Shown here: positions 24,016-32,173 of the stretch, piece after piece | Numbering within the stretch: the stretch's first letter is position 1 | Layout of the letters: every line of letters starts with the position of its first letter | From: Candidatus Dactylopiibacterium carminicum | Lineage (GTDB): Bacteria > Pseudomonadota > Gammaproteobacteria > Burkholderiales > Rhodocyclaceae | Length of the DNA stretch: 64,000 nucleotides | Reading direction: 5' to 3' | Assembly (NCBI RefSeq): GCF_014736495.1 | Contig: NZ_MDUX01000003.1 | Location: 55,604-119,603, forward strand | Program-made: the position numbers and the translations under genes | The notes under the pieces: generated by a model | The model's input: only the letters and a program-made list of their open reading frames with translations | Told to the model about the DNA's origin: nothing | Databases searched by the model: none

Positions 24016-24885
24016 ATCTAGTTGGGCGGCGGCGGATCCTGGGGGCGAGGAGGTTCCGTCCGGCGTGGTGACCACGGCGATGACCTGCAGTGTTTCGCCT
24101 TCTGCCGGGTAGGTAACTGTCGTGGTCCAGCCGTTGCTGAGATCTTCCGCAGTGATCGTGTGCGTCTGTGTGTTGCCCTGACCGTCCGTGATTGTCAGGG
24201 TGTCGCCGACGCTGGTTCCTGTGGGGAGGTCGATCTTGACCGTGGCGCTTCCGGTGCTGCCCTGCTCTGCTCGGTTGATGAACCCGTCGGCATTGCTGTC
24301 GGTGAGGATCTGTACGGTTGGTGCGGCAAGCGTCGCTTGCTGTGAGGCCGCGTCCGCCTGGGCCGCAGGCCTGTCGTCCTCCGTGGCGGGTGTGACCAGT
24401 GCAGTGTCGCCCGAGGCTTGCTGTGCAGAAAACTCGAACCCTTGTGGTGTGGTGTCCTCAACGATGCGCATCAGGCGCACGAAGCCATGAGCACCCTCGG
24501 CAGTGCCGGCTTCCGCGGCGACACCCGCCGCCGTGGGTTCCAGGACATTGAAGGGGTCTTGCCCTGCTTCCAGGGCGGCGATGACATTCTGTACTGCTGC
24601 GTCGGAGCCTTGTGCGACGGCGGCTTCGTTGCGATCCACGCCGGTGGGGGCCAGCATTTCCGCATCAGCGGTGAATTCCTGACCACCGGAGATATCGACA
24701 GCCCGACCGTTGTCCAGCATCACGACGAGTTGTCCTTGGGCATCGATCACGATGCGTTGGCCTTCTTCTATGCGATCTCCGGCCTTGATGGCCTGCAGCT
24801 GGCCTTGTTCGTTGCGGATGTAGGCATTGCCGTCGATGCGGATGACGACGGCGGAATGGATCGGGGCGTTGTTTTCCGTGGCCAT
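24013..24885 (-). pseudogene. LapA-type giant adhesin, N-terminal fragment cut by the prophage
   Basis: The first 290 residues remain. Residues 1-100 form the retention module (SAVVIRIDGNAYIRNEQG, AIKAGDRIEEGQRIVID, LDNGRAVDISGGQEF). A TAAG motif at 118-121, within LEPTAAGVAAEAG, is a candidate LapG cleavage site. From about residue 193 the first repeat begins (PTVQILTDSNADGFINRAEQ). The frame ends at a TGA that is the first three bases of the prophage, so the rest of the adhesin is separated. The ATG at 24885 has GAGG nine bases upstream. Confidence 0.85.
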
Positions 24886-24956
24886 GGTTTTCAACCTCTT
24901 GTCTGCAGTCTCCGTTGGGAGCTTTGACTCTAGGAGGTGAATTCCATATGGATACT

Positions 24957-24968
24957 GTACCTGGGTAC
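24957..24968. promoter_or_regulatory. GTAC dyad upstream of the adhesin, possible operator
   Basis: GTAC-CTGG-GTAC lies about 70 bases upstream of the adhesin start, inside a 201-base spacer that separates it from the LuxR-type gene. A related GTACTA hexamer overlaps it (24965-24970), and its reverse complement TAGTAC occurs at 29880-29885 upstream of the exporter operon. The dyad is seen directly; its role as a binding site for the neighbouring regulator is inference. Confidence 0.3.
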
Positions 24969-25086
24969 TAGGAAGAGTTAGCAACTGTTACGCGTTGCAG
25001 GGCGTGTGATCAATTTCACAAGCGACAGCGCGTTGTCATGCTGCAAACACACCCATTCGGGTATGGATCGGGGTTTCCCCGGGGGC

Positions 25087-25707
25087 TCAGCGGATGCCGT
25101 GGATCTTCAGTGCGAGATGCAGGCGATCGTCCATCTGGATCTTCTCGAAGATGGTGGTCAGATGTGCCTTGACCGTTCGTTCAGTGATGCCCAGAGCCTG
25201 GCTGATGGTCAGATTGCTTTCTCCTTCGGCAACCCTGCGGGCGACCTCCTGCTCGCGCGGGGTGAGTTGCTCTGCCCAGCGTGCCGTGTTGACCTGATGT
25301 GTGCGGCTACCAACGCCTTTGAGCAGGCGGTTCATGAGGCTACGTCCCACCCAGAGCTCACCGCTGATGACTACATCCAGCACCTGGCGCAGCGTGGCAT
25401 CGCTGGCAAGGGCATGGCAGTAGCCGGCTGCGCCCAGATCCAGCCAGATCAGCCCTTCGTCATCCGAGGGGTTTTTGCTGGCAACGATGAGGCGGTGGGC
25501 AATGCCACGAGCGCGCCAGCTTGCTTGCTGCGAGGCGGGCGGAGTACGTGCCAAGTCTAGATCGATGACGACGAGGCTACGTGCTGGCAGGGTGTCGATA
25601 TCCCGGCTGTCTGCGCTGCGCATGGCGCGGTTCAAAGGCGACTGATGGCGGAAGCGCTCGAAGGTCGCATCGCTGGTGGTCAGGATCAGGCTGCTTGCAT
25701 GGCTCAT
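25087..25707 (-). CDS. LuxR-type regulator with degenerate receiver
   Basis: A 206-residue protein. The C-terminal 60 residues are a classical LuxR/NarL helix-turn-helix (LTPREQEVARRVAEGESN, then ALGITERTVKAHLTTIFEK). The N-terminal part has a receiver-like fold (LVVIDLDL for the phospho-Asp strand, LGAAGYCHALA) but lacks the acidic pair at strand 1 and the conserved Lys, so phosphorylation is doubtful. It lies between the adaptor gene and the adhesin, in the same direction, which suggests it controls adhesin expression. Confidence 0.85.
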   Translation of the reverse strand: MSHASSLILTTSDATFERFRHQSPLNRAMRSADSRDIDTLPARSLVVIDLDLARTPPASQQASWRARGIAHRLIVASKNPSDDEGLIWLDLGAAGYCHALASDATLRQVLDVVISGELWVGRSLMNRLLKGVGSRTHQVNTARWAEQLTPREQEVARRVAEGESNLTISQALGITERTVKAHLTTIFEKIQMDDRLHLALKIHGIR

Positions 25708-25710
25708 GTT

Positions 25711-27081
25711 TCAGCGCTCCCGTAGCGCGTTGGCGTGGGCGCGGAGGACGGGTTTCATCAGATAGGCGAGGATGCTTTTCTTGCCGGTCAGGATGTCCAC
25801 CTCAGCCACCATGCCGGGGATGATGGGTAACTGCTGGTCGCCAATGGTCGGATTCAGGGTGCGGACTTTCACCAGATAGAAGGCGTTGCCCTTCTCGTCG
25901 ATGATGGAGTCTGCGCTGATGTTTTCCAGCGTGCCTTCCAGCCCGCCATAGATCGAGAAATCGTAAGCGGTGAATTTGACCAGCGCTTTCTGTCCCGGTC
26001 GCAGGAAGGCGATGTCGCGCGGGAGGACGCGGGCCTCAAGCAGCAAGGCGTCGTCACTGGGCACGATTTCGACGATGTCCTTCGCGGGCTGTACGACACC
26101 GCCCAGCGTGTTGACCTGCAGACGTTTGACCGTGCCATTCACTGGCGAGCGGATCTCGGCCTGCTTGACGCGGTCTTCCAGCGCCACGCTGCCTTCGCTC
26201 AGCCGCCCCAGGCGTGAATTGACGTCGGAGAGTTCGTTGCGTGCCTTATTGCGGATCGATAACTCCACCTCCTGGATCTTGCGCTGCGCTTCGCCGATGG
26301 CTGCCTGGATGCGGGGGATCTGGGCGGAAGTCATGTCACGTTCGCCCCGGTAGCGGGAGACATCCCGTTCAAGGCGGAGCAGTTCCACGTCCGACACCGC
26401 ACCGGTGCGGGTGAGCGGGCGGGTTTTCTCCAGTTCCTGCTGTGTCAGATCCAGCCCGTGCTGAGCGGTAGTCTGCCGTGCCATGGTTTCCTTCAGCTCC
26501 TGATTCCGCTGTGTCAGTTGTTGTTGTGCGATGCCGATGCTGGCTGCAGCTTCCGCGCGTGCGGATTCGTAGAGCACCCGTTCCTGTTCGGCGATCTCGG
26601 GGGCTTCGGTGAGCACCGGTTGCGGCGCCAGGAAGGGTTTGCCGTCGGCAAGCGCCTGCAGCCGCTCCGCCTTGGCGAGCAGCGAGAGGTATTCGGCGCG
26701 GTTTTCCTTCAGGTTGGAGACGAAGCGTGTTGGATCGAGGCGCAGCATCAGTTGCCCTTCCCGCACCTGTTGCCCCTCTTTGACAAGGATTTCCGAGACG
26801 ATGCCGCCATCCAGGCTCTGAAGGATCTGGACCTGACGGGAGGGGATCACCCGGCCTTCGCCCTTGGTGACTTCGTCGAGCTGTGCGAAGGCGGCCCAGA
26901 CAAGCATGATCAGCAGCCCTTGCGCTGTCAGCCAGACGACCGCACGCGCACCGCGCGCCTTCTGCTCGCGGATGGCCCAATCGGCATCCACGATGAAATC
27001 CTCGCTGCTGCCACCACTGGGCGGGTCCAGACGGTCCATTCCCCGATCGAACAGGGCGGTGAGGCGTGCCAGGAGTTTCAT
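25711..27081 (-). CDS. lapC: Type I secretion adaptor (LapC/HlyD family)
   Basis: A 456-residue membrane fusion protein. A cytoplasmic N-terminus is followed by one transmembrane segment (residues about 47-68), a biotinyl-lipoyl-like half (GRVIPSRQVQILQSLDGGIV), a long coiled-coil hairpin with many Gln/Arg/Glu, the second lipoyl half (IRSPVNGTVKRLQVNTLGG) and the conserved C-terminus with IIPGMVAEVDILTGKKSILA. It would join the ABC exporter to an outer-membrane channel for the adhesin. It starts one base after the exporter gene. No TolC-type gene is in the window. Confidence 0.9.
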   Translation of the reverse strand: MKLLARLTALFDRGMDRLDPPSGGSSEDFIVDADWAIREQKARGARAVVWLTAQGLLIMLVWAAFAQLDEVTKGEGRVIPSRQVQILQSLDGGIVSEILVKEGQQVREGQLMLRLDPTRFVSNLKENRAEYLSLLAKAERLQALADGKPFLAPQPVLTEAPEIAEQERVLYESARAEAAASIGIAQQQLTQRNQELKETMARQTTAQHGLDLTQQELEKTRPLTRTGAVSDVELLRLERDVSRYRGERDMTSAQIPRIQAAIGEAQRKIQEVELSIRNKARNELSDVNSRLGRLSEGSVALEDRVKQAEIRSPVNGTVKRLQVNTLGGVVQPAKDIVEIVPSDDALLLEARVLPRDIAFLRPGQKALVKFTAYDFSIYGGLEGTLENISADSIIDEKGNAFYLVKVRTLNPTIGDQQLPIIPGMVAEVDILTGKKSILAYLMKPVLRAHANALRER

Positions 27082-27082
27082 C

Positions 27083-29245
27083 TCAGCCGGCCCTCCCGAT
27101 GCGGCCCTGTTGCAGGGCGTCGACCACCTGGGCTTTTGGCCCGTCGGCCACGATGCTGCCGTTGTCTATGACGATCAGGCGGTCGACGAGATCCAGCAAC
27201 GAGGTTCGGTGTGTCACCAGCAGAAGGGTCTTGCTGGCCGCGTAGACCCGCAGGCGCTGCTTGAGCTGCTCCTCGCTCTGGTGGTCCATGTTGCTCGAGG
27301 GTTCGTCCAGCAGCAGGATGGGGCCATCGTTAAGTACTGCGCGGGCGATGGCTACGGCCTGGCGTTGGCCGCCGGACAACGATTCACCACGCTCGCCGAT
27401 CTGCATGTCGAAGCCTTGCGGGTGCATGTTGGCGAATTCGGTCACGCCCGCAAGGTCGGCCGCGGTCAGGATGGCCGCATCGTCGGCCAGTGGCGAGCCC
27501 ATGGCGATGTTCTGGCGCAGCGTGCCGAAGAAGAGTGTGGGATCCTGCGGCACGAAGCTGATTGCACGCCGCAGCTCGACAGGGTCGATCTGTCGCGAAT
27601 CGATGCCGTCGATCAACACGGCGCCTTCCGTCGCCTGATACAGCCCGAGGATGAGCTTTTCCAGCGTGGTCTTGCCGGAGCCTACGCGCCCGATGATTCC
27701 GATCTTCTCGCCTGCCTTGATGCGCATGGATATCTTGCGTAAGGCGCGCTGGTCGGAGTTTGGATAGTGGAAGCCCACCTCGCGGAACTCGATATCGCCG
27801 TGGAATTGCTTGCGATGCAGGAAATCTGCTTCTTCAGGACGCTCCACGGGAAGCTCCATCTGGTTGTCGACCGAGGCCAGCCCGGTGCGGGCGTTCTGGA
27901 ACTGCATCATCAGGCCGGCCACCTGCCCGAGCGGCGCGATTGCGCGGCCGGAAATGATGCTGGCCGCGATGATGGCGCCCATGGAGATCTGCTTGTCCGC
28001 CAGCAGATACACGCCGAGGATGATCGTGAAGACGTTGACGGCCTGTTGCACGCCTTGGGCGAAGTTGAGGGTCGAGGCCGAGAGCAGGCGCGTGCGTGAG
28101 GCCACCTGGGAGATGAAGTTTGTCGCCTTTTCCCAGCGCCGCTGGATTTCACCTTCCGCACCCAGTGTCTTGATCGTTTCCAGGCCGACGAGGCTTTCGA
28201 TCAGTGTGGCATTGCGTTGTGCCGAGGCTCGGTAGGTGGTTTCCGTCAGTTCGTGCATCTTGCCTTGGGTGACCCAGGCGGCCATCAGGATCAGCAGGAT
28301 GCCCACCAGCGAAGGCAGGATCAGCCAGGGGGAGATCCAGACAAGCACGAGCAGGAAAATCAGTACGAAGGGCAGGTCGACCAGTGCGGTCACCGTGGCC
28401 GAGGCAATGAATTCGCGTACGGCTTCGAAGGCTCGCAGGTTGGCGGCGAACGCGCCGACCGAGATGGGGCGGGCTGCAAGGCGTACGCCCAGCACACGTT
28501 CCATGATTCGTGCCGAGAGGATCACATCCACGCGTTTGCTGGCCGTGTCGATGATGTAGGCTCGGATGGTACGTAGCAGGAAATCGAAGCCCAGCACCAG
28601 CAGCACGCCGATGGAAAGCACCCAGAGGGTTTCGATGGCTTGGTTGGGTACCACGCGGTCGTACACGTTCATCGAGAACATCGGGATGGCCAGCGCGAAG
28701 ATGTTCACCAGTAGTGCGGCGAACAGCACGTCGCGGTACAGGCGCCAGTTGGCGAAGATCGCGCTCCAGAACCAGTGCTGGCTGCGGATGCGGCGCATGT
28801 TGCGGGTGCGCGCATCGAAGATGAATCGCGGCTGCACCATGGCAAACACCCCGGTGTAGTCGGCCGCCAGCGCTTCAGCGGCGATCAGTTCCGAGGATTC
28901 CGGCGACTCCGGCAAGCCAATGCGCAATTGCCCGTCGGGCAAGTGCTCTAGCAGCAGGCAGGCACGCTTGTTTTGCAACAGGAGAATCGCGGGCAAAGCC
29001 TGCTTCGGGATCTCAGCCAAGGGTTTGCGCAGCAGGCGGGCGGAGAATCCGGCACGGGCTGCCGCGCGCGTCAGCTGGGAGGGCGGCAGAAGGTGTTCTA
29101 CCCGCGCAAGCCCGGCCCCCAGAGCTTCTGCGGTCCAGATCTTGCCGTGCAGGCGGGTGATCTGGGCCAGGCAATGCAACAAGGGGTCTACGTGTGTGTT
29201 GTGTGGATGGACCTGCCAGTTATCCGCCTGGGCGTTAGATGACAT
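27083..29245 (-). CDS. lapB: Type I secretion ABC exporter (LapB-like)
   Basis: A 720-residue exporter. Residues 1-130 form a C39-like domain lacking the catalytic Cys, as in LapB-type transporters. The membrane domain (about 160-430) is followed by the nucleotide-binding domain: GRVGSGKTT Walker A (about 518), LSGGQRQ signature (about 623) and ILLLDEPSS Walker B. It exports RTX/LapA adhesins with their C-terminal signal. The ATG at 29245 is preferred; it overlaps the end of the upstream small gene. The operon continues leftward with the adaptor and regulator. Confidence 0.9.
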   Translation of the reverse strand: MSSNAQADNWQVHPHNTHVDPLLHCLAQITRLHGKIWTAEALGAGLARVEHLLPPSQLTRAAARAGFSARLLRKPLAEIPKQALPAILLLQNKRACLLLEHLPDGQLRIGLPESPESSELIAAEALAADYTGVFAMVQPRFIFDARTRNMRRIRSQHWFWSAIFANWRLYRDVLFAALLVNIFALAIPMFSMNVYDRVVPNQAIETLWVLSIGVLLVLGFDFLLRTIRAYIIDTASKRVDVILSARIMERVLGVRLAARPISVGAFAANLRAFEAVREFIASATVTALVDLPFVLIFLLVLVWISPWLILPSLVGILLILMAAWVTQGKMHELTETTYRASAQRNATLIESLVGLETIKTLGAEGEIQRRWEKATNFISQVASRTRLLSASTLNFAQGVQQAVNVFTIILGVYLLADKQISMGAIIAASIISGRAIAPLGQVAGLMMQFQNARTGLASVDNQMELPVERPEEADFLHRKQFHGDIEFREVGFHYPNSDQRALRKISMRIKAGEKIGIIGRVGSGKTTLEKLILGLYQATEGAVLIDGIDSRQIDPVELRRAISFVPQDPTLFFGTLRQNIAMGSPLADDAAILTAADLAGVTEFANMHPQGFDMQIGERGESLSGGQRQAVAIARAVLNDGPILLLDEPSSNMDHQSEEQLKQRLRVYAASKTLLLVTHRTSLLDLVDRLIVIDNGSIVADGPKAQVVDALQQGRIGRAG

Positions 29246-29552
29246 CCTTGTCTCCGAGCAGATGGAGGGCATTGCTCAGACCACGCCTGCGATCCTTGCG
29301 CGCCAGCAGCTTCGCCTGTGCCTGAGGCGGCAGGTCGGTCAGGCGCAGCAGTCCTTTGCTGATCAGCGCATCGATCAGGTCTTCCATCACGCGGATGAAA
29401 TCTGCGTCCAGACTGGAAAACTCGTCGGGCGGCAGCCCCAGGAAAGCACGCACTTCCGGTGTGGATGCAGGCAGGAATTCAGTGGCTTCCGGCTCTTCAT
29501 TGGCGAACATCGCCGTGATGGTGCCGGTGGCGGATCGGCGGACGTAAGGCAT
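29235..29552 (-). CDS. Conserved small protein of the T1SS locus
   Basis: A 105-residue, probably cytoplasmic protein: MPYVRRSATGTITAMFANEE, then FIRVMEDLIDALISKGLLRLTD and LPPQAQAKLLARKDRRRG. The same pattern (a beta N-terminus, 'VLEDLID.LI.KG...TDLP..A..KLL.R') is common in a family found next to LapB-like exporters in proteobacteria and annotated as tryptophan synthase beta-like, without evidence for that activity. It is the first gene of the operon and overlaps the exporter start. The function is unknown. Confidence 0.72.
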   Translation of the reverse strand: MPYVRRSATGTITAMFANEEPEATEFLPASTPEVRAFLGLPPDEFSSLDADFIRVMEDLIDALISKGLLRLTDLPPQAQAKLLARKDRRRGLSNALHLLGDKDVI

Positions 29553-29943
29553 GTTGGATGATGTCCGGGCAAGGCAGCCCCACGCGTGAGACGGTTGCAG
29601 GCTGCGGGTTACACATCATCGGCAGTGTGGATATGGCTTCGGCCTTTTGCCGTCGGCCTGCCCGGAGGGGAGCCAGCCAACACGTGGCGTGCAGGTGTCA
29701 TCGTTCTGAAACAAACGGATCTCTGTGGCTTGCGGGATGCGTTGTGCATCGCTGCGAGCAAGCGGCTGGATGGGGCGCAAACCTTGGCTAACGGTGTGTT
29801 CTGGGTGGGTTTTTGTGGGGGACAGACTGTTTTTTGAGGCTTTGTGGGCAGTTATGTTTCCGAGAGGGGAATGCCTTGTTAGTACTTAGATCAGACCTGA
29901 TGTTTGCCGCATAGCCGCTTCAGCCATTCTCGCGGGAGGTTCG
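29553..29943. other. Divergent intergenic region, exporter operon / dehydrogenase operon
   Basis: About 390 bases with no convincing gene; the open frames here lack ribosome sites and coding bias. The region must hold promoters for the leftward exporter operon and the rightward dehydrogenase operon. TAGTAC at 29880-29885 is the only short motif that recurs near the adhesin. The last 20 bases carry GGGAGG, the ribosome site for the dehydrogenase small subunit. Confidence 0.6.
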
Positions 29944-30450
29944 ATGAAACGGACGTCATTTGCCGGAGAGCCCCGGCGTACGATCTTGAAAGGCCTCGGT
30001 TTGCTCGCTGGTGCCTCGGCATTCCCTGCCGTGATGCTGCCGGCTTTTGCTGCAGCGGAGGCCGCGGATGATTTTGTCGTCATTTCCAGGATGCTGACTG
30101 GCCGGGAGGCTTTGTCGGCCGAGTTTGCCGCTGCATTGCTGCAGGTGTTTTCCCGTCTGGATGCTGACTTCCCTGCCAAGCTTGCACGTCTGCGTAGCTA
30201 CGTGACGCAAAAGCAGGTGGATGCGGCCGCACTGGCTGACCAGTTGCAGGCAGATGCCGGGATGGCCGATCTGGCGGGGCTGCCAAAACAGATTCTGAGT
30301 GGCTGGTATCTGGGCGTGGTGGGGAGCGGCGCCCGTGCGATCTGCGTGACCTATACCGAAGCCCTGGCGCACAAATGTGTGGCTGATGTATTGCGTCCGC
30401 CAAGCTACGCCTATGGCGCCTATGGCACCTGGGCGGCCAAACCGTTCTGA
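29944..30450 (+). CDS. Membrane sugar/polyol dehydrogenase, small subunit
   Basis: A 168-residue protein with a twin-arginine signal (RRTILKGLGLLAGASAFPAV) and the FAD-SLDH small-subunit pattern (FVVISRMLTGREALSAEFAA, then LPKQILSGWYLGVVG and CVTYTEALA). The small subunit is exported by Tat together with the FAD subunit. GGGAGG precedes the ATG. It is the first gene of a small-large-cytochrome operon, the order of sorbitol and gluconate dehydrogenases; the substrate cannot be told from sequence. Confidence 0.85.
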   Translation: MKRTSFAGEPRRTILKGLGLLAGASAFPAVMLPAFAAAEAADDFVVISRMLTGREALSAEFAAALLQVFSRLDADFPAKLARLRSYVTQKQVDAAALADQLQADAGMADLAGLPKQILSGWYLGVVGSGARAICVTYTEALAHKCVADVLRPPSYAYGAYGTWAAKPF

Positions 30451-30553
30451 GCTGCCGTGCGCCGGCAGGGTGTTTTCTGCCCGCGACGACAAGCAGATCC
30501 GTACGCTCTGACATATCAGCCTTGCAGTGCCCGACAAGGAAGGCCTTCCCTAT

Positions 30554-32173
30554 ATGGCAAACCCCGTTTCCACCGATGTGGCCGTCATTGGTTCCGGTGT
30601 GGTCGGTGCGCTGGTCGCGCGCAAGCTGGCGCTGGCCGGTCGTGACGTGCTGATGCTTGAGGCTGGGCCACGGATCGCGCGCGGCGAGATCGTCGTGAAT
30701 TTCCGGCGCTCGCCCCGCAAGGGCGACTTCGTGGCTCCGTATCCGTATGCGGAGCTGGCGCCCTTCCCGATCTATCAGCCGGAAGACAACGGCTACCTGG
30801 ATCAGCTTGGTCCCTATCCCTACAAGCCCGAATACCTTCGCGTTGTCGGAGGCACGAGCTGGCATTGGGCAGCACAGGCCTGGCGCCTGTTACCCAGTGA
30901 TTTCCGGCTTCGGACACAGTATGGCGTCGGGCGCGACTGGCCGATCAGTTACGACGATCTGGAACCGTATTACTACGAGGCTGAAGTGCTCTGGGGCGTA
31001 TCCGGTCCGCAGGCAATGGAGAAGTACTCTCCACGTGCACAGCCTTTTCCGATGCCTGGCGTGGCGCCATCCTATCTTGAGCAGCGGATTGCCGAGCGCC
31101 TGGCGCCGCAATTCGAGGTGTTGACCAACACTACCGGGCGCAACAGCCTGCCTTACGGCGGCCGGCCGCAATGTTGCGGCAATAATAATTGCATGCCGAT
31201 CTGTCCCATCGATGCGCAGTACCACGGAGGGATTGCAGTGGCGGATGCTGAAAAGGCCGGGGTGAAGCTGCTTGCCAAGGCGGTGGTCTACAAGCTTGAA
31301 CATGATGCCAGGGGTCGGATTACGGCATTGCACTATTTCGATTGGGACAAGGTGTCACACCGGCTCGAAGCCCAGGTCTTCATCCTGGCGGCGAACGCCA
31401 TCGAGATCCCGAGGATCCTGTTCCTGTCGGCTGACGACAAGTTTCCCAACGGCCTGTGCAACAACAACGATCAGCTCGGGCGCCACCTGATGGATCATCC
31501 TTCGAACTCGGCGACCTTCTACGTTGACGAGCCGTTGTGGGCGGGCAGGGGACCGATGAGTCCGGCGTCCATCCAGACCTTGCGTGATGGCCCATGGCGG
31601 GATCGGCATGCTGCCTTCCGTATCGACTTTTCGAACTCTTCGCGCGTGGCCTCGATTACGGCAGCCGCCATCGCTGAAGGTCTGACAGGCAAGGCACTGG
31701 ATGCCGCAATCCGGGATCGTGCCGCGCGCGAGATCAGCATCAAGAACGTGCTCGAGCAGTTACCCGACCCGAACAACCGGGTCACGCTCAGTACTCGCAA
31801 GAAAGATGCGCTGGGCCTGCCGACGCCAGCCTTTTCCTATTCTTTCGATGACTATGTCGAGCGTGGCATGCAGGCCTCACTGACTCAGTACGAGCAGATC
31901 GCCAGGCTGCTGGGGGCGACCGATATCCGGTACAGCAAGCCCGGTGTGTATGGAAACAACCAGCACATTACTGGCACGTTGGCGATGGGGGCGGATCCGC
32001 AGACCAGTGTCACGGATCCGTTTGGCCGAGCCTGGGATTTCGAGAATCTTTACATGGTCTCGACAGGCGTCATGCCTACCGTCGCCACCGCGAACTCGAC
32101 GCTGACCGCGAGTGCGCTCGGGCTGCGTACGGCGGACGCCATCCTGGGGCGACTCAAGGGTGTGGGTGCATGA
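30554..32173 (+). CDS. Membrane sugar/polyol dehydrogenase, FAD (GMC) subunit
   Basis: A 539-residue GMC oxidoreductase. FAD-binding DVAVIGSGVVGALVARKLAL is at the N-terminus, and the C-terminal block NQHITGTLAMGADPQTS, then TGVMPTVATANSTLTASALG, carries the active-site His/Asn. A Cys cluster (CCGNNNCMPICPI) matches the 3Fe-4S site of FAD-dependent fructose, glucose and sorbitol dehydrogenases. It oxidises a sugar or polyol in the periplasm and passes electrons to the cytochrome subunit. The ATG at 30554 is chosen because GGAAGG lies upstream; a GTG at 30527 is possible. Confidence 0.88.
   Translation: MANPVSTDVAVIGSGVVGALVARKLALAGRDVLMLEAGPRIARGEIVVNFRRSPRKGDFVAPYPYAELAPFPIYQPEDNGYLDQLGPYPYKPEYLRVVGGTSWHWAAQAWRLLPSDFRLRTQYGVGRDWPISYDDLEPYYYEAEVLWGVSGPQAMEKYSPRAQPFPMPGVAPSYLEQRIAERLAPQFEVLTNTTGRNSLPYGGRPQCCGNNNCMPICPIDAQYHGGIAVADAEKAGVKLLAKAVVYKLEHDARGRITALHYFDWDKVSHRLEAQVFILAANAIEIPRILFLSADDKFPNGLCNNNDQLGRHLMDHPSNSATFYVDEPLWAGRGPMSPASIQTLRDGPWRDRHAAFRIDFSNSSRVASITAAAIAEGLTGKALDAAIRDRAAREISIKNVLEQLPDPNNRVTLSTRKKDALGLPTPAFSYSFDDYVERGMQASLTQYEQIARLLGATDIRYSKPGVYGNNQHITGTLAMGADPQTSVTDPFGRAWDFENLYMVSTGVMPTVATANSTLTASALGLRTADAILGRLKGVGA

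Noticed and set aside
29558..29837. Rightward open frames in the exporter/dehydrogenase intergenic region
   Set aside because: Composition is not coding-like, no Shine-Dalgarno is present, and they would lie across the needed promoters.
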